Below, in pieces: positions 1 to 8,468 of a stretch of DNA of 64,000 nt. The stretch covers positions 310,001 to 374,000 of the forward strand of contig NZ_LZDB01000002.1 of assembly GCF_001676655.1 (NCBI RefSeq), written 5' to 3'. Both the position numbers and the translations under genes were made by a program. The notes under the pieces were generated by a model. That model ran no database searches and had not been told where the DNA came from. It worked only from the letters and a program-made list of their open reading frames with translations. How positions within the stretch are numbered: the first letter of the stretch is position 1; the number at the start of each line of letters is the position of its first letter. This DNA is from Perlucidibaca aquatica. GTDB taxonomy: Bacteria; Pseudomonadota; Gammaproteobacteria; Pseudomonadales; Moraxellaceae.

Positions 1-126
1 GTTGTTGCCTTGCTGTTTTAGCTGATCGCTTTGGTTTCGGAGATCATTCTTGAGGCCAAACAGGTATGCCTCGCTCTTGAAGTAATCTTCTACCTGATAT
101 CCCTGACCACCATTGTTGTTGAGCAT
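1..126 (-). CDS. Unknown protein, N-terminal 42 residues only (gene runs off the left edge)
   Basis: An open frame reads leftward from ATG at 126 to the window edge without a stop. A good ribosome-binding site (GGGAG) lies a few bases before the ATG. The visible protein starts MLNNNGGQGYQVEDYFK and is polar, rich in Asn and Gln, with a hydrophilic segment that could be helical. I do not recognise the family. It is divergent from the Xre gene at 347, so the two may share the intergenic region that carries the twin palindromes. Confidence 0.55.
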   Translation of the reverse strand, partial: MLNNNGGQGYQVEDYFKSEAYLFGLKNDLRNQSDQLKQQGNN

Positions 127-237
127 GATACTCCCTCGCTCTCAAATCGGCCGCAAGATGGCCGGTTTCATGTCAAAGCACTTTGGTCCGTAAGCTGCTA
201 ATCGTGACCTAAGTCGGTAACTAAGCTTTGCATGAAA

Positions 238-315
238 TGATGAATATATTCAACATTTTTGAAGATATCTAGTTGGTATCGCCTAGCGTTATATCAAGTG
301 ATGATGAATATATTC
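238..315. promoter_or_regulatory. Twin palindromic operator candidates
   Basis: The 14-mer TGATGAATATATTC occurs twice, at 238-251 and 302-315. Each copy ends in the perfect 10-base palindrome GAATATATTC (242-251 and 306-315). The centres are 64 bp apart, about six helical turns. Both lie between the two divergent genes, just upstream of the Xre regulator start, which is where an autoregulating HTH protein would bind. Binding is inferred. Confidence 0.55.
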
Positions 316-346
316 CGTGGATTAACAATCCCTGTAACCACACCCT

Positions 347-592
347 GTGGGTATGGAAAAGGCCTATAAAATAACCCTTAAACACCTCGCCAATAATGTT
401 CGACAGCGGCGCAAATCTCTGCATTTGTCTCAGGAAGAACTGGCGCTTCGCGCGGGTGTCGACCGAACTTACGTTAGCCAGATCGAGCGACGGGTGAGCA
501 ATCCTTCATTGCTTATTTTAAGTCGTTTGTCCGATGTCTTGCAGATGGATGTCACACAACTGCTTAGTCCTCCAGTGCCGGAAAAGGGTTAA
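347..592 (+). CDS. Small Xre/Cro-CI family DNA-binding regulator
   Basis: An 81-residue protein that is almost entirely one helix-turn-helix domain (about residues 13-72). The pattern LSQEELALRAGVDRTYVSQIER, positions 28-49, is the classic HTH_3 recognition region. The start is GTG at 347 or ATG at 353; the protein differs by two residues. Single-domain Xre proteins next to restriction genes often act as controller proteins, and this one lies about 0.5 kb from the end of the hsd operon, on the opposite strand. The twin GAATATATTC palindromes upstream suggest autoregulation. Whether it controls hsd, the leftward gene, or only itself cannot be told from sequence. Confidence 0.85.
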   Translation: MGMEKAYKITLKHLANNVRQRRKSLHLSQEELALRAGVDRTYVSQIERRVSNPSLLILSRLSDVLQMDVTQLLSPPVPEKG

Positions 593-1145
593 AGATATCT
601 GGGTAGGTGACGTTTCCTTTGTCGATATTTTATTTTGATTTCAACCGGTAACATGCTGGATGGGGTACCAGAATCGTCAAAGCCCCCCGACGTAATCTGA
701 GAACAAATTCCAACAGATCACTGATTCAGAGCTGTTTCTACACGCTTAATGCGCGTAATTTCGATTTCGGCGATCTTGACGATCATTCAATGTCGAATAT
801 GAATTGAGGAGCATTTCCCTGTCTCAATCGTATTGCTACATGAGAGTACGCCCAGCCCATCATTCCACCGGATCTGCGCGAAAGGCTGCGCAGGTCAGTT
901 AATTCAAACGTTAGGGGGCCACTTTTGGGCTAAGTTAGCCAGTTTATTTCGGTTGTAACAGGCTGGACAAGCTGGATACGGCCTCCCACACAGGGCAGGC
1001 TCCGAGCCTCGCTCCAGAGCTGCCCTAGGTCGACATCTTCGCTGGCAAGCTGCTTATGGTCAGGCAAGCGGTTGATTTGAATGACCATCGGGAGGTCAAA
1101 CGCAGTTACCGAGACCACACAGCATCCCTTGAGACAAGGAGATGT
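593..1145. other. Intergenic stretch with attC-like remnants
   Basis: No convincing gene. A 62-codon minus frame (930-1118) has no ribosome-binding site that I trust and is not called. Two short signals stand out: TTAATTCAAACGTTAGG at 900-916, like the distal end of an integron attC site, and the palindrome GGCTAAGTTAGCC at 928-940, whose right half matches the attC end at 24125. They may be relics of former gene cassettes. Confidence 0.35.
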
Positions 1146-2252
1146 CTAGTGAAATGAGTCCTTATCATTGTCGTAGTTTTTAAAGTGCTCTTTGAGCCGC
1201 TCAATCGTCCAGCGCCACTTCGGCGTGGTGGGTCGGCATACGGTATTTTGATTGCCAAACATGCCCACTTCCCTGATGGCTTGATCGACAGCAATGGTTT
1301 GTAGCCACTCAATAGCCACGAAGTACTCGCACAGCTCAGGATCATTTACATGCTCTACGTGATAAGTCCCAAGTATGTCGGCGGTTAGCACCGGCACATC
1401 AACGCCGTCTTGCTTAACTGTGAAATCAGCCGCGGCTGTTGCCAGTCCAGTGACACGGCCTACGCCAACATAACCTTGCTGCGGAACTTTCACCCATACG
1501 CGATCGCCGGGTGTGAGCATCTTCAAACTTCTGCTGTACCAAATGCCGCCGCCACCTGAAATGAAGCCGAACTTCATGGCATCTTGCCAAGAGCGTGTCG
1601 CGTCATGACCAAAGGAGCAGTAGTACTCGCCATTCCATGGCTCTGCTTGGCCCCCAGCATTCCCGCTGCTGGCATTGACCTGGGTCTTGGCAGGATCGAT
1701 TAGCCAAGAGCGGCTGATCAACTGCTGAGTGCCATGCTGAAACACTTGGAAGCACAGTGCATTAATTGGAATGTCGCGCTCACTTAGGTAGGCCACTATT
1801 CGTTCTGTGCTGGCATCAAGCCCGGAAGCGACGATGATTATTTGGTGGCTCTGGTTAAGTGCATCTTCATCGAGCGAGAGACCGAAGTATTGGTAGAAAT
1901 CGGCGGCTAAGTCGGCATCTTTTTTGAACCTTTTGTAGATGGCGGCAATGTCCTCTGCCCCCAGTTGCTCGACCCAAGAGGCATAGTCCAGCGCTTGCGC
2001 CACGACCTCACGCGGCGTGCGGTCGCGCTTGAGCTCAATCAACACCAGAGAAGCGTCAGGGGCTATAGCAAGCAGATCAATTCGCCCCCCCATGCCGGTG
2101 CTTTCCTGACGACCGATCAGCATCCACTCTTCTGACAGAACGCGTGGAGCACTGACGATCATGTCTTCCAGTAGTTGTTCACTGCTCAGGGTGCATTCCT
2201 TTAGCTGGCTTGGCTGGCTGCCTACAGTCCAGATTTGCGTTTTGATGGGCAT
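1146..2252 (-). CDS. NucS-like (DUF91) PD-(D/E)XK nuclease
   Basis: A 368-residue protein. Residues 56-94 carry the DUF91/NucS-type nuclease core: Asp59 in GGRIDLL, Glu73 and Lys75 in LIELKRD, and Gln86 in the following helix, a complete PD-(D/E)XK set. The C-terminal half (about 190-350) has no motif I recognise and could bind DNA or a partner. The gene is the last of the leftward hsdR-hsdM-hsdS run, 37 bp after hsdS, so it is probably cotranscribed and may be an accessory nuclease of the restriction locus. Activity and specificity are unknown. Confidence 0.75.
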   Translation of the reverse strand: MPIKTQIWTVGSQPSQLKECTLSSEQLLEDMIVSAPRVLSEEWMLIGRQESTGMGGRIDLLAIAPDASLVLIELKRDRTPREVVAQALDYASWVEQLGAEDIAAIYKRFKKDADLAADFYQYFGLSLDEDALNQSHQIIIVASGLDASTERIVAYLSERDIPINALCFQVFQHGTQQLISRSWLIDPAKTQVNASSGNAGGQAEPWNGEYYCSFGHDATRSWQDAMKFGFISGGGGIWYSRSLKMLTPGDRVWVKVPQQGYVGVGRVTGLATAAADFTVKQDGVDVPVLTADILGTYHVEHVNDPELCEYFVAIEWLQTIAVDQAIREVGMFGNQNTVCRPTTPKWRWTIERLKEHFKNYDNDKDSFH

Positions 2253-2289
2253 GGGCGTGTCCTTACAAATAGTTCTTAATGGCTATTTC

Positions 2290-4014
2290 TCATGCTACAG
2301 CCTGTTCAACCAGTGTGCTGGCTAGTTGCTCGTTGAGCTGACGAGCTTGGGTTAGGCGGATTTTCAGTTGCTCGCATAGGGCCATTAGCTGATCGACTAA
2401 GGCGACAATTCGGTATTGTTCTTTGAGAGGTGGTAAAGCAATTGGCAGGCTAAGAATCTGCTCGCGTGAAACGTTTTTCATGGAGCTGCTAGTGCCGCCA
2501 GCAACTCGGGCGTAGTACTTGCGAGCATAAGTAGCGCTGTTCATTAGGTTTACATAATGGCGATTACAAAGATTGGTCAGTTTCAGTCGTACGATCTTGT
2601 CACTCAGCATCAATCGGTTCGGTGTCGCATCCACAACGACGCTTCTCGCTACGAGCTCCGCCGTGTTGGCACGGGAAACTAGGAAATCTCCCTCAGCAAC
2701 TTCATGTTCGGGACGAGCATCCAAGCTGACAGGAAGTGCCTTGTTTTCTTCGGGGCGGTATACACCCCATGAAACGGCACTGACTTTAAGAACCCCCCAG
2801 TCGCTTCCCTCTCTTGGCCTCGGTTCACAGCTAGGGCTCCATCCAGCCCCGCTTTCGATCACCTGATCACCCAAACGACTCCATTCCCAACCTGTTGCTA
2901 GCTCGAACGACTTCTCGTCTTCAGCAATCTCAGCCAGCAGCTTCTGTTTCTTAAGCTTGCCTGCGGCCACCAGTTGCGCCTTTTCCTCAGTAATACGTTT
3001 TAGCAGCTCACTAGCCGACTCATCGTTGGGATCTTGCGGCACCAACTTACCCATCACGGCTAGCTGCAGCAGAGTATGTTTGAGGGCGTCGATGCTGGGC
3101 TCAGTGGTGAACAGGGTGTGGAAGTGTTCAGCCAGGCGTTGCCAGCTAACGGCGAAATCAACAGCGTGGCTGGCTTGGGCTAGGCTGTCGAGCAGCGCTT
3201 GCACCAGTTGGGCGTGGGCACTTTCGGCGTCGGCTTGCTGAGCTTCTAGGCGATCGCAAAGTGCCATCAGCGTATCGACTTTGGCGATTATGCGGTGTTG
3301 TTCGGTTAGTGGTGGTAAACCAAATGGCCTGGCGAAAAGCTTTTCGTAAACAAGGCTTTGGACCGTAGTTCCTTGTTTGACATCTTCCTGCAAGATGAGA
3401 CGCTCAGTGCCACGCAGAAAAAGCTGTAAATAGTTTGATGGCTGAGGTTGGAATGGTGAAATTGCTTTTAAGTCTTGGTTGATCGTGCAAGGCACGGCGG
3501 TTATTTGAACAGGTAGCTTTCTTTTTAGAATGCCGCTTCGGCCCACTAACAAAATAGAGCCAATTGGCACTAACTCGAGACTTGTCTTTTCAAGTGCTAA
3601 CTGCGTGACTTTTAGTTCGCTATCTGTGATATCGCCATCATGCATGTCTTTAGGAGAGACCCAAGGGATGTCACCATCCCAAAACTCTGGTTTTGACATC
3701 GATGGTGTGCTGCCACCTCGCATAGCTGCAATCTCGGTTAGGGAGGTCCAACACCATCCTTCAGGCAAGCCAAACGGCATTTCTGCTTCAGCAATGTCAC
3801 CCAGCGGCTTCGGCCTCTTAATCTTGCCCTCAGCCAATAAACGCGCTTTTTCCTCGGCAATCCGCTTGAGCAACATATTGGCGGGCTCATCGCTAGGATC
3901 TTGCGGCACCAACTTGCCGCGGATCGCAAGTTCAAGAATCAGCTCACGCAGCTTCTTTATGCCATTGGGTGCACCGGCCAGTAACGGCAGGTTGCTGGTC
4001 AGCAATGCCGTCAT
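2290..4014 (-). CDS. hsdS: Type I restriction-modification specificity subunit HsdS
   Basis: 574 residues, the two-TRD size normal for HsdS. It is visibly an internal duplication. Residues about 20-90 (KLRELILELAIRGKLVPQDP onward) recur at about 308-380 (LKHTLLQLAVMGKLVPQDP), and the conserved helix-forming segment PLTEQHRIIAKVDTLMALC near 235-253 recurs near 530 as PLKEQYRIVALVDQLMALC. Each TRD would read one half of a split DNA target, and the repeated helices set the spacing. Its start overlaps the hsdM stop by four bases, implying translational coupling. The target sequence cannot be deduced. Confidence 0.95.
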   Translation of the reverse strand: MTALLTSNLPLLAGAPNGIKKLRELILELAIRGKLVPQDPSDEPANMLLKRIAEEKARLLAEGKIKRPKPLGDIAEAEMPFGLPEGWCWTSLTEIAAMRGGSTPSMSKPEFWDGDIPWVSPKDMHDGDITDSELKVTQLALEKTSLELVPIGSILLVGRSGILKRKLPVQITAVPCTINQDLKAISPFQPQPSNYLQLFLRGTERLILQEDVKQGTTVQSLVYEKLFARPFGLPPLTEQHRIIAKVDTLMALCDRLEAQQADAESAHAQLVQALLDSLAQASHAVDFAVSWQRLAEHFHTLFTTEPSIDALKHTLLQLAVMGKLVPQDPNDESASELLKRITEEKAQLVAAGKLKKQKLLAEIAEDEKSFELATGWEWSRLGDQVIESGAGWSPSCEPRPREGSDWGVLKVSAVSWGVYRPEENKALPVSLDARPEHEVAEGDFLVSRANTAELVARSVVVDATPNRLMLSDKIVRLKLTNLCNRHYVNLMNSATYARKYYARVAGGTSSSMKNVSREQILSLPIALPPLKEQYRIVALVDQLMALCEQLKIRLTQARQLNEQLASTLVEQAVA

Positions 4015-5480
4015 ACCTGACGCTCCAATGCTTCAGTCAGCACAGTCCTGAGCTGGTCACGCAGGTCACTGATTTCACCCTGCAGAGTGGCGTATTTACG
4101 CAGTAACTCGTCCGGGTCTTGACTAACTTGCTCGCCGACATGCGGGTTCTTGCAGTCCAAGTTCCAGTTTCGCGCTTGCAGCTCTTCAAGGCTGACTTTC
4201 CAGGCGAATTGGCTCTCCACCCGTGTGGCAAAGGCATCCGCCTCGTTGCCCCACCATGCTTCTTCCACCGCGAACTCTTCAATGCGCATCGGGCGTGTTT
4301 TGGAGTAATTCTTCACGCCTGCTGGGTACTGATGCTCGTAAAACCACACCTGCTTAGTTGGCGTGCCCTTAGTAAAAAACAACAAGTTGGTCTTGATGCC
4401 GGTGTAGGGGTTAAACACGCCATTGGGCAAGCGAACGATGGTGTGCAAGTTGCAGTCGGTCAGTAGCTTTTCCTTGATGCGGCTCTTGATGCCCTCGCCA
4501 AACAGAAAGCCATCGGGCAGCACGACGGCGGCTCGGCCACCGTCTTTCAGCAGCTGCATGATCAGTACCAAGAACAGGTCAGCAGTTTCACGGGTGCGGA
4601 AGGCAGCGGGAAAGTTCGTCTCAATACCGTCTTCTTCCATGCCACCAAACGGCGGGTTGGCGACGATGCAATGTACTCGCTCGCTTGGCCCCCAACTGAT
4701 CAGCGGTTTGGCGAGCGTGTTGTCATGGCGAATCTGGCTTGGCACTTCGATGCCATGCAGGATCATGTTAGTGGTGGCCAACAGATGCGGGAGCGGCTTT
4801 TTTTCCACGCCGAAGATACTGGCCTGCAAGGTGCGCTCATCCTCCGCTGTTTTTACATAGCGGCTGCGCTTGTGCTCGATGGTGCAGGTCAGAAAACCAC
4901 CCGTGCCGCAGGCCGGGTCCATGACCTTTTCATCCAGCTTGGGATCAACCATGCGTACCATGAACTCAGTGACCGGCCGCGGTGTGTAGAACTCCCCCGC
5001 GTTGCCGGCATTCTGCAGGTCACGCAGCAGGGTTTCGTACATGTCACCGAAGGCATGGCGTTCTTGTGACTTGTTGAAGTCCACGCCCTCTTGAATCTTG
5101 TTGATGACTTGGCGAATGAGCTGGCCCGACTTCATATAGTTATAGGTATCTTCGAAGACGCCACGAACCACATAGGTCATCGGGTGAGCACCTTGGCTCC
5201 CCAGTGACTGCAGGGTGGGAAAGAGCTCGTTGTCGATAAAGCCTTTCAGCGTTTCGCCAGTCATGCCTTCGGAATTGGCTGCCCAATTGCGCCACCGATA
5301 GGTCTCGGGAATAGGCGAGCGATAGTTGTCATCGAGCATTTCCCACTCTTGCTCGCGGTCATCAAGGATTTTCAGGAAGAGCATCCAGACCAGCTGGCCG
5401 ATGCGCTGCGCATCGCCATCGACGCCCACATCTTTCCACATAATGTTTTGAATGGATTTGATCGTACCGCTAACAGACAT
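4011..5480 (-). CDS. hsdM: Type I restriction-modification DNA N6-adenine methyltransferase HsdM
   Basis: 489 residues. An N-terminal HsdM helical domain (about 1-130) precedes the N6-adenine methylase domain. The SAM-binding motif I reads DPACGTGGF at 188-196 and the catalytic motif IV reads NPPF at 275-278. It would methylate adenine in the HsdS target and form the M2S core with HsdS. It starts 30 bp after the hsdR stop and overlaps hsdS by four bases, so the three genes form one operon in the order R-M-S. All key motifs are intact. Confidence 0.97.
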   Translation of the reverse strand: MSVSGTIKSIQNIMWKDVGVDGDAQRIGQLVWMLFLKILDDREQEWEMLDDNYRSPIPETYRWRNWAANSEGMTGETLKGFIDNELFPTLQSLGSQGAHPMTYVVRGVFEDTYNYMKSGQLIRQVINKIQEGVDFNKSQERHAFGDMYETLLRDLQNAGNAGEFYTPRPVTEFMVRMVDPKLDEKVMDPACGTGGFLTCTIEHKRSRYVKTAEDERTLQASIFGVEKKPLPHLLATTNMILHGIEVPSQIRHDNTLAKPLISWGPSERVHCIVANPPFGGMEEDGIETNFPAAFRTRETADLFLVLIMQLLKDGGRAAVVLPDGFLFGEGIKSRIKEKLLTDCNLHTIVRLPNGVFNPYTGIKTNLLFFTKGTPTKQVWFYEHQYPAGVKNYSKTRPMRIEEFAVEEAWWGNEADAFATRVESQFAWKVSLEELQARNWNLDCKNPHVGEQVSQDPDELLRKYATLQGEISDLRDQLRTVLTEALERQV

Positions 5481-5510
5481 AGATGAATCTCAATAAAAGC
5501 AAAGCCGGCA

Positions 5511-7916
5511 TTAGCCGGCGTAAAGTTCGTCTTCCAGCTCGTGCAAGGCTTTGTTGTATCCGACCTTGCCGCCAAACGCCTTGACCAGCTCAATTGGCGC
5601 GCCAATTTGGCTGAAGGGGTCGAGCTGGAGAATCTTGATGTCTTCAATGTGTTCGATGCCAGTGTCGGCATACTTGTCGAGCAGAGCTTCCAGGACCTGG
5701 CGCGCTGCGCCTTGGTACTTGGTGAAGTAGTTGCGCTTCTTGACCTGATCCGCGCGCTCTTTTCGAGACAGCGGCGGCTGATCAAAAGCGACATGGCAAA
5801 TCAGATCAAAGGGATCGAGGATCTTGCCCAGTTTCTTGCCGACTTCCTCAGCCAATGGCTCCCAAAGCACGCCTTGTGTGGCCAGCTCGTCGATGATGAC
5901 TTTCTTCTGGTCTGCATCGGACCAGCGCCGCAGAAAGTCCTTGAGTGAGCCGAACTCTTTTTGCACGCACTGACGCGTGTAGTCGTGCAGCGACTCGGTG
6001 ATGAGCTTGCCGTCAGGCCCGTAGTATTGAACGCGCTCAGCAATCACATAGACGGCTTGATTGGCGATCACATACTTCACGCGAGGCGTCTTGCTGTCGC
6101 CATCCTCAAAAGGTGGAGGGTCAATTTCAACACCGGTGTCACCAGCTTCTGGCGTATCCCCATCTCCACCTTCAGGGGTGTCATCGAGATCGTCTGGCGG
6201 CACAGGCGAATCATCTTCGCCGGGCTCGTAGATTTGCACGGGGTCACCATCAAAGCCCGGATCAGCAAATAGCTCCGTGGCTTTCTTGAAGTCCATGATG
6301 GTGAACCAGTATTTGCCGTAGTCCTCGTTGATGCGTGTGCCGCGCCCGATGATCTGCTTGAACTCGGTCATGGACTTGATGTGTTGGTCGAGCACGATCA
6401 ATTTGCAGGTCTGCGCATCGACTCCGGTGGTCATGAGCTTGCTGGTGGTGGCAATGACCGGATAACGCTCTTCGGGGTTGATGAAGTTGTCTAGCTCGGC
6501 TTTGCCTTCCTGCTCATCCCCGGTGATGCGCATGACATATTTGCGGCTTTCTTTCAGCCGCTCAGGGTTCAGGTTCACCAGCGCTTGGCGCATGCGCTCG
6601 GCGTGATCTATGTCGTCGCAGAACACGATGGTCTTCTGGTAGACGCCGGAGGCTTTCAGAAATTCCGTGATCTTTTGCGCGACTTGCAGCGTGCGCTTTT
6701 CCAATACCAGATGCCGGTCGATGTCTTTCTGGTTATAGATGCGATCTTCGATCAGCTCGCCGTTCTTGTCGCGCTGCCCCTTGGCGGGTCGCCAGCCTTG
6801 CAAGTCAACATCGAAGTCGATGCGCACGACCTTGTAGGGTGCGAGAAAGCCATCGTCGATGCCTTGCTTGAGCGAGTAGCTGTAGACCGGATCGCCAAAA
6901 TAGTAAGTGCTGGAGACTTCCTTGGTTTCCTTCGGCGTGGCGGTGAGGCCGATGTGCGTGGCGGCACTGAAGTAGTCAAGAATTTCACGCCAGGCTGAAT
7001 CTTCAGCGGCGCTACCGCGATGACACTCGTCGATGACGATCAGGTCAAAAAAGTCAGGTGAGAACTGTTTGTAGATGTTCTTCTCTTCGTCCGTGCCGGT
7101 CACGGCTTGATACAACGAGAGGTAGATCTCGTAGGAGGTATCAATGACATATTCGCCTTTGTCATTGCGCTTCCGCTTGATCTTCGACATCGCATTGCCG
7201 AACGGCTTGAAGTCGTTGCTCTTGGTCTGATCCACCAGAATGTTGCGGTCGGCCAAGAAAAGGATGCGTTTCTTCTGGCCGGACTTCCAAAGCCGCCAGA
7301 TGATCTGGAAGGCCGTGTAGGTCTTGCCGGTGCCAGTGGCCATGACCAGCAGGATGCGATCCTGGGCCCGTGCCACCGCCTCGACGGTGCGGTTGATGGC
7401 GTTGGTCTGGTAGTAGCGCGGCATGCGACCAGAGCCGTCATCGAAGTAGGGCGCTTCAACGCGCTTGCTTTGTGCCGTGTCAAAGCCTTTCCACTGGCAG
7501 TAGCGCTGCCACAGCTCATCTGGGCTGGGAAATTCATGCAGCGCCAGCTCGGTCTCGGTTTGAGCGCCCGTGCCACTGCGGTCATGAAACAGGAAACCAT
7601 CACCATTGCTGGAGAACACGAACGGTACATCCAGTGCGTCGGCGTAGCCCAGCGCTTGCTGCATGCCTGCGCCGACTGAGTGCTTGTTGTCTTTGGCTTC
7701 GATGATGGCCAGTGGCAGGTTGGGCTTGTGGTAAAGAATGAAGTCGGCCCGGCGTGATTCGCCGCGCGTATGCAACTTGCCGCGCACGATGATGCGGCCC
7801 TTGGTAAAGCTCACTTCTTCGCGGACTTGCTTCTGAATATCCCAGCCGGCCTGTTGTATCGCAGGGGCAATGAACTTGGTGCAGATGTCGCGTTCAGAAA
7901 GTGACTTCTTGTCCAT
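5511..7916 (-). CDS. hsdR: Type I restriction endonuclease subunit HsdR
   Basis: 801 residues, on the short side for HsdR. The N-terminal nuclease has Asp58 (RRADFIL) and Glu73-x-Lys75 (IIEAKD), followed by a Gln-containing helix (MQQALGYA). The SF2 motor has Walker A (MATGTGKTY, 192-200), DECH (296-299) and motif VI (QIIGRGTRI). A Pro/Asp/Gly-rich acidic linker near residues 560-600 joins the motor to the C-terminal helical domain that docks on HsdM. It translocates DNA and cuts unmethylated sites. It is the first gene of the operon, and a palindrome sits just before its start codon. Confidence 0.96.
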   Translation of the reverse strand: MDKKSLSERDICTKFIAPAIQQAGWDIQKQVREEVSFTKGRIIVRGKLHTRGESRRADFILYHKPNLPLAIIEAKDNKHSVGAGMQQALGYADALDVPFVFSSNGDGFLFHDRSGTGAQTETELALHEFPSPDELWQRYCQWKGFDTAQSKRVEAPYFDDGSGRMPRYYQTNAINRTVEAVARAQDRILLVMATGTGKTYTAFQIIWRLWKSGQKKRILFLADRNILVDQTKSNDFKPFGNAMSKIKRKRNDKGEYVIDTSYEIYLSLYQAVTGTDEEKNIYKQFSPDFFDLIVIDECHRGSAAEDSAWREILDYFSAATHIGLTATPKETKEVSSTYYFGDPVYSYSLKQGIDDGFLAPYKVVRIDFDVDLQGWRPAKGQRDKNGELIEDRIYNQKDIDRHLVLEKRTLQVAQKITEFLKASGVYQKTIVFCDDIDHAERMRQALVNLNPERLKESRKYVMRITGDEQEGKAELDNFINPEERYPVIATTSKLMTTGVDAQTCKLIVLDQHIKSMTEFKQIIGRGTRINEDYGKYWFTIMDFKKATELFADPGFDGDPVQIYEPGEDDSPVPPDDLDDTPEGGDGDTPEAGDTGVEIDPPPFEDGDSKTPRVKYVIANQAVYVIAERVQYYGPDGKLITESLHDYTRQCVQKEFGSLKDFLRRWSDADQKKVIIDELATQGVLWEPLAEEVGKKLGKILDPFDLICHVAFDQPPLSRKERADQVKKRNYFTKYQGAARQVLEALLDKYADTGIEHIEDIKILQLDPFSQIGAPIELVKAFGGKVGYNKALHELEDELYAG

Positions 7917-7932
7917 GAATCCGGTTCCGTCT

Positions 7933-7953
7933 CACGCTACTTCAAGTAGCGTG
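7933..7953. promoter_or_regulatory. 21-base perfect palindrome before hsdR
   Basis: CACGCTACTT (7933-7942) and AAGTAGCGTG (7944-7953) are perfect inverted arms around a single C, ending 16 bp upstream of the hsdR ATG. In DNA it could be a repressor operator. In the hsdR leader RNA it would form a hairpin close to a start codon that has only a weak ribosome-binding site. Either would delay restriction relative to modification. Confidence 0.55.
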
Positions 7954-8205
7954 CCTGTTTATATTTATGCAGAGAATATAACGGTTTACGGGCTCATGGA
8001 GCGAGCCCGTCAGCTTTCGTTTTGCACGCAGTGATAACTCACTCCGGAATAAAGCGAAGGAGTGCGCTGATTCAAATTCAGTGGTGGATTTGGGGGTAGT
8101 GGGGCGGCCTTGCTGTTCCCTGTACCGTACCACGTGGTTTTCATAGTCAAAGATTTCCTCCGTCTCAAATTGGCCGAAATGAGTCATTCCTGATCGGGCC
8201 GCTAT
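7954..8205. other. hsdR upstream region, no supported gene
   Basis: An 81-codon minus frame (7942-8187) starting MTHFGQFETEEIFDYENH crosses this stretch, but its last part overlaps the hsdR leader palindrome and its composition is odd, so I do not call it. TCTCAAATTGGCCG near 8163-8176 resembles TCTCAAATCGGCCG near 140, which suggests a shared repeat. The hsdR promoter should lie here. Confidence 0.4.
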
Positions 8206-8234
8206 CGACCCTAAGCGGACGGATGGGGCCGTAT
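8206..8234 (+). repeat. Module-boundary repeat, left end of the copper block
   Basis: Begins with CGACCCTAAGCGGAC (8206-8220), the 15-base motif found at five module boundaries. The following bases, to 8234, match the inverted copy at 18449-18477 at 26 of 29 positions, so the copper block is bounded by imperfect 29-base inverted repeats. Outside these 29 bases the two copies differ. Confidence 0.6.
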
Positions 8235-8252
8235 AAAGAGGTATTTTATGAG

Positions 8253-8300
8253 GCAGGGGACTGTCTAGAAAATTGTGTCCGTAACACCCTTTGCCAAGCT
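8253..8300. mobile_element. Possible insertion-sequence end remnant
   Basis: The string GGGACTGTCTAGAAAATTGT followed by GTCCGTAACACCCTTTGCCA looks to me like the terminal inverted repeat of IS256-family elements, which typically starts GGGACTGTC or similar. No transposase is present and no partner end was seen. It coincides with the point where the exported protein at 8265-8468 loses its natural C-terminus. The family call is from memory and is tentative. Confidence 0.35.
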
Positions 8301-8468
8301 GTCATGGCAGCTCATGCTCATCGGAGCCCGCTGGCCCGCCGACACGGCAGCTCTCACAACTGCCGCCTGCGCTATACCCTGACAGAACAGGAAAGCTGTC
8401 ATCAACATACTCAGGAAAAAAGCAATGCGTCGGCATCGGATACATATCATGGACATCAGTATGCTCAA
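8265..8468 (-). pseudogene. Truncated exported metal-related protein
   Basis: A minus frame starting at the copS stop encodes a signal-peptide-like stretch (Arg-Arg, then AFFLSMLMTAFLFC, ending GIAQAA) followed by a short mature part containing PMSMSCHD, a Met/Cys/His cluster typical of copper-associated secreted proteins. After that the reading enters the IS-like end and stops within 13 codons. The gene therefore appears cut off at its 3' side. It may once have been the last gene of a copR-copS operon. The family is not identified. Confidence 0.5.

Noticed and set aside
930-1118. 62-codon minus frame before the DUF91 nuclease
   Set aside because: No ribosome-binding site or family; its end lies in the GGCTAAGTTAGCC palindrome. 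It could be a decayed cassette gene, but support is too thin.
7942-8187. 81-codon minus frame upstream of hsdR
   Set aside because: Runs into the hsdR leader palindrome, has no recognisable domain, and its C-terminal composition looks like non-coding sequence.
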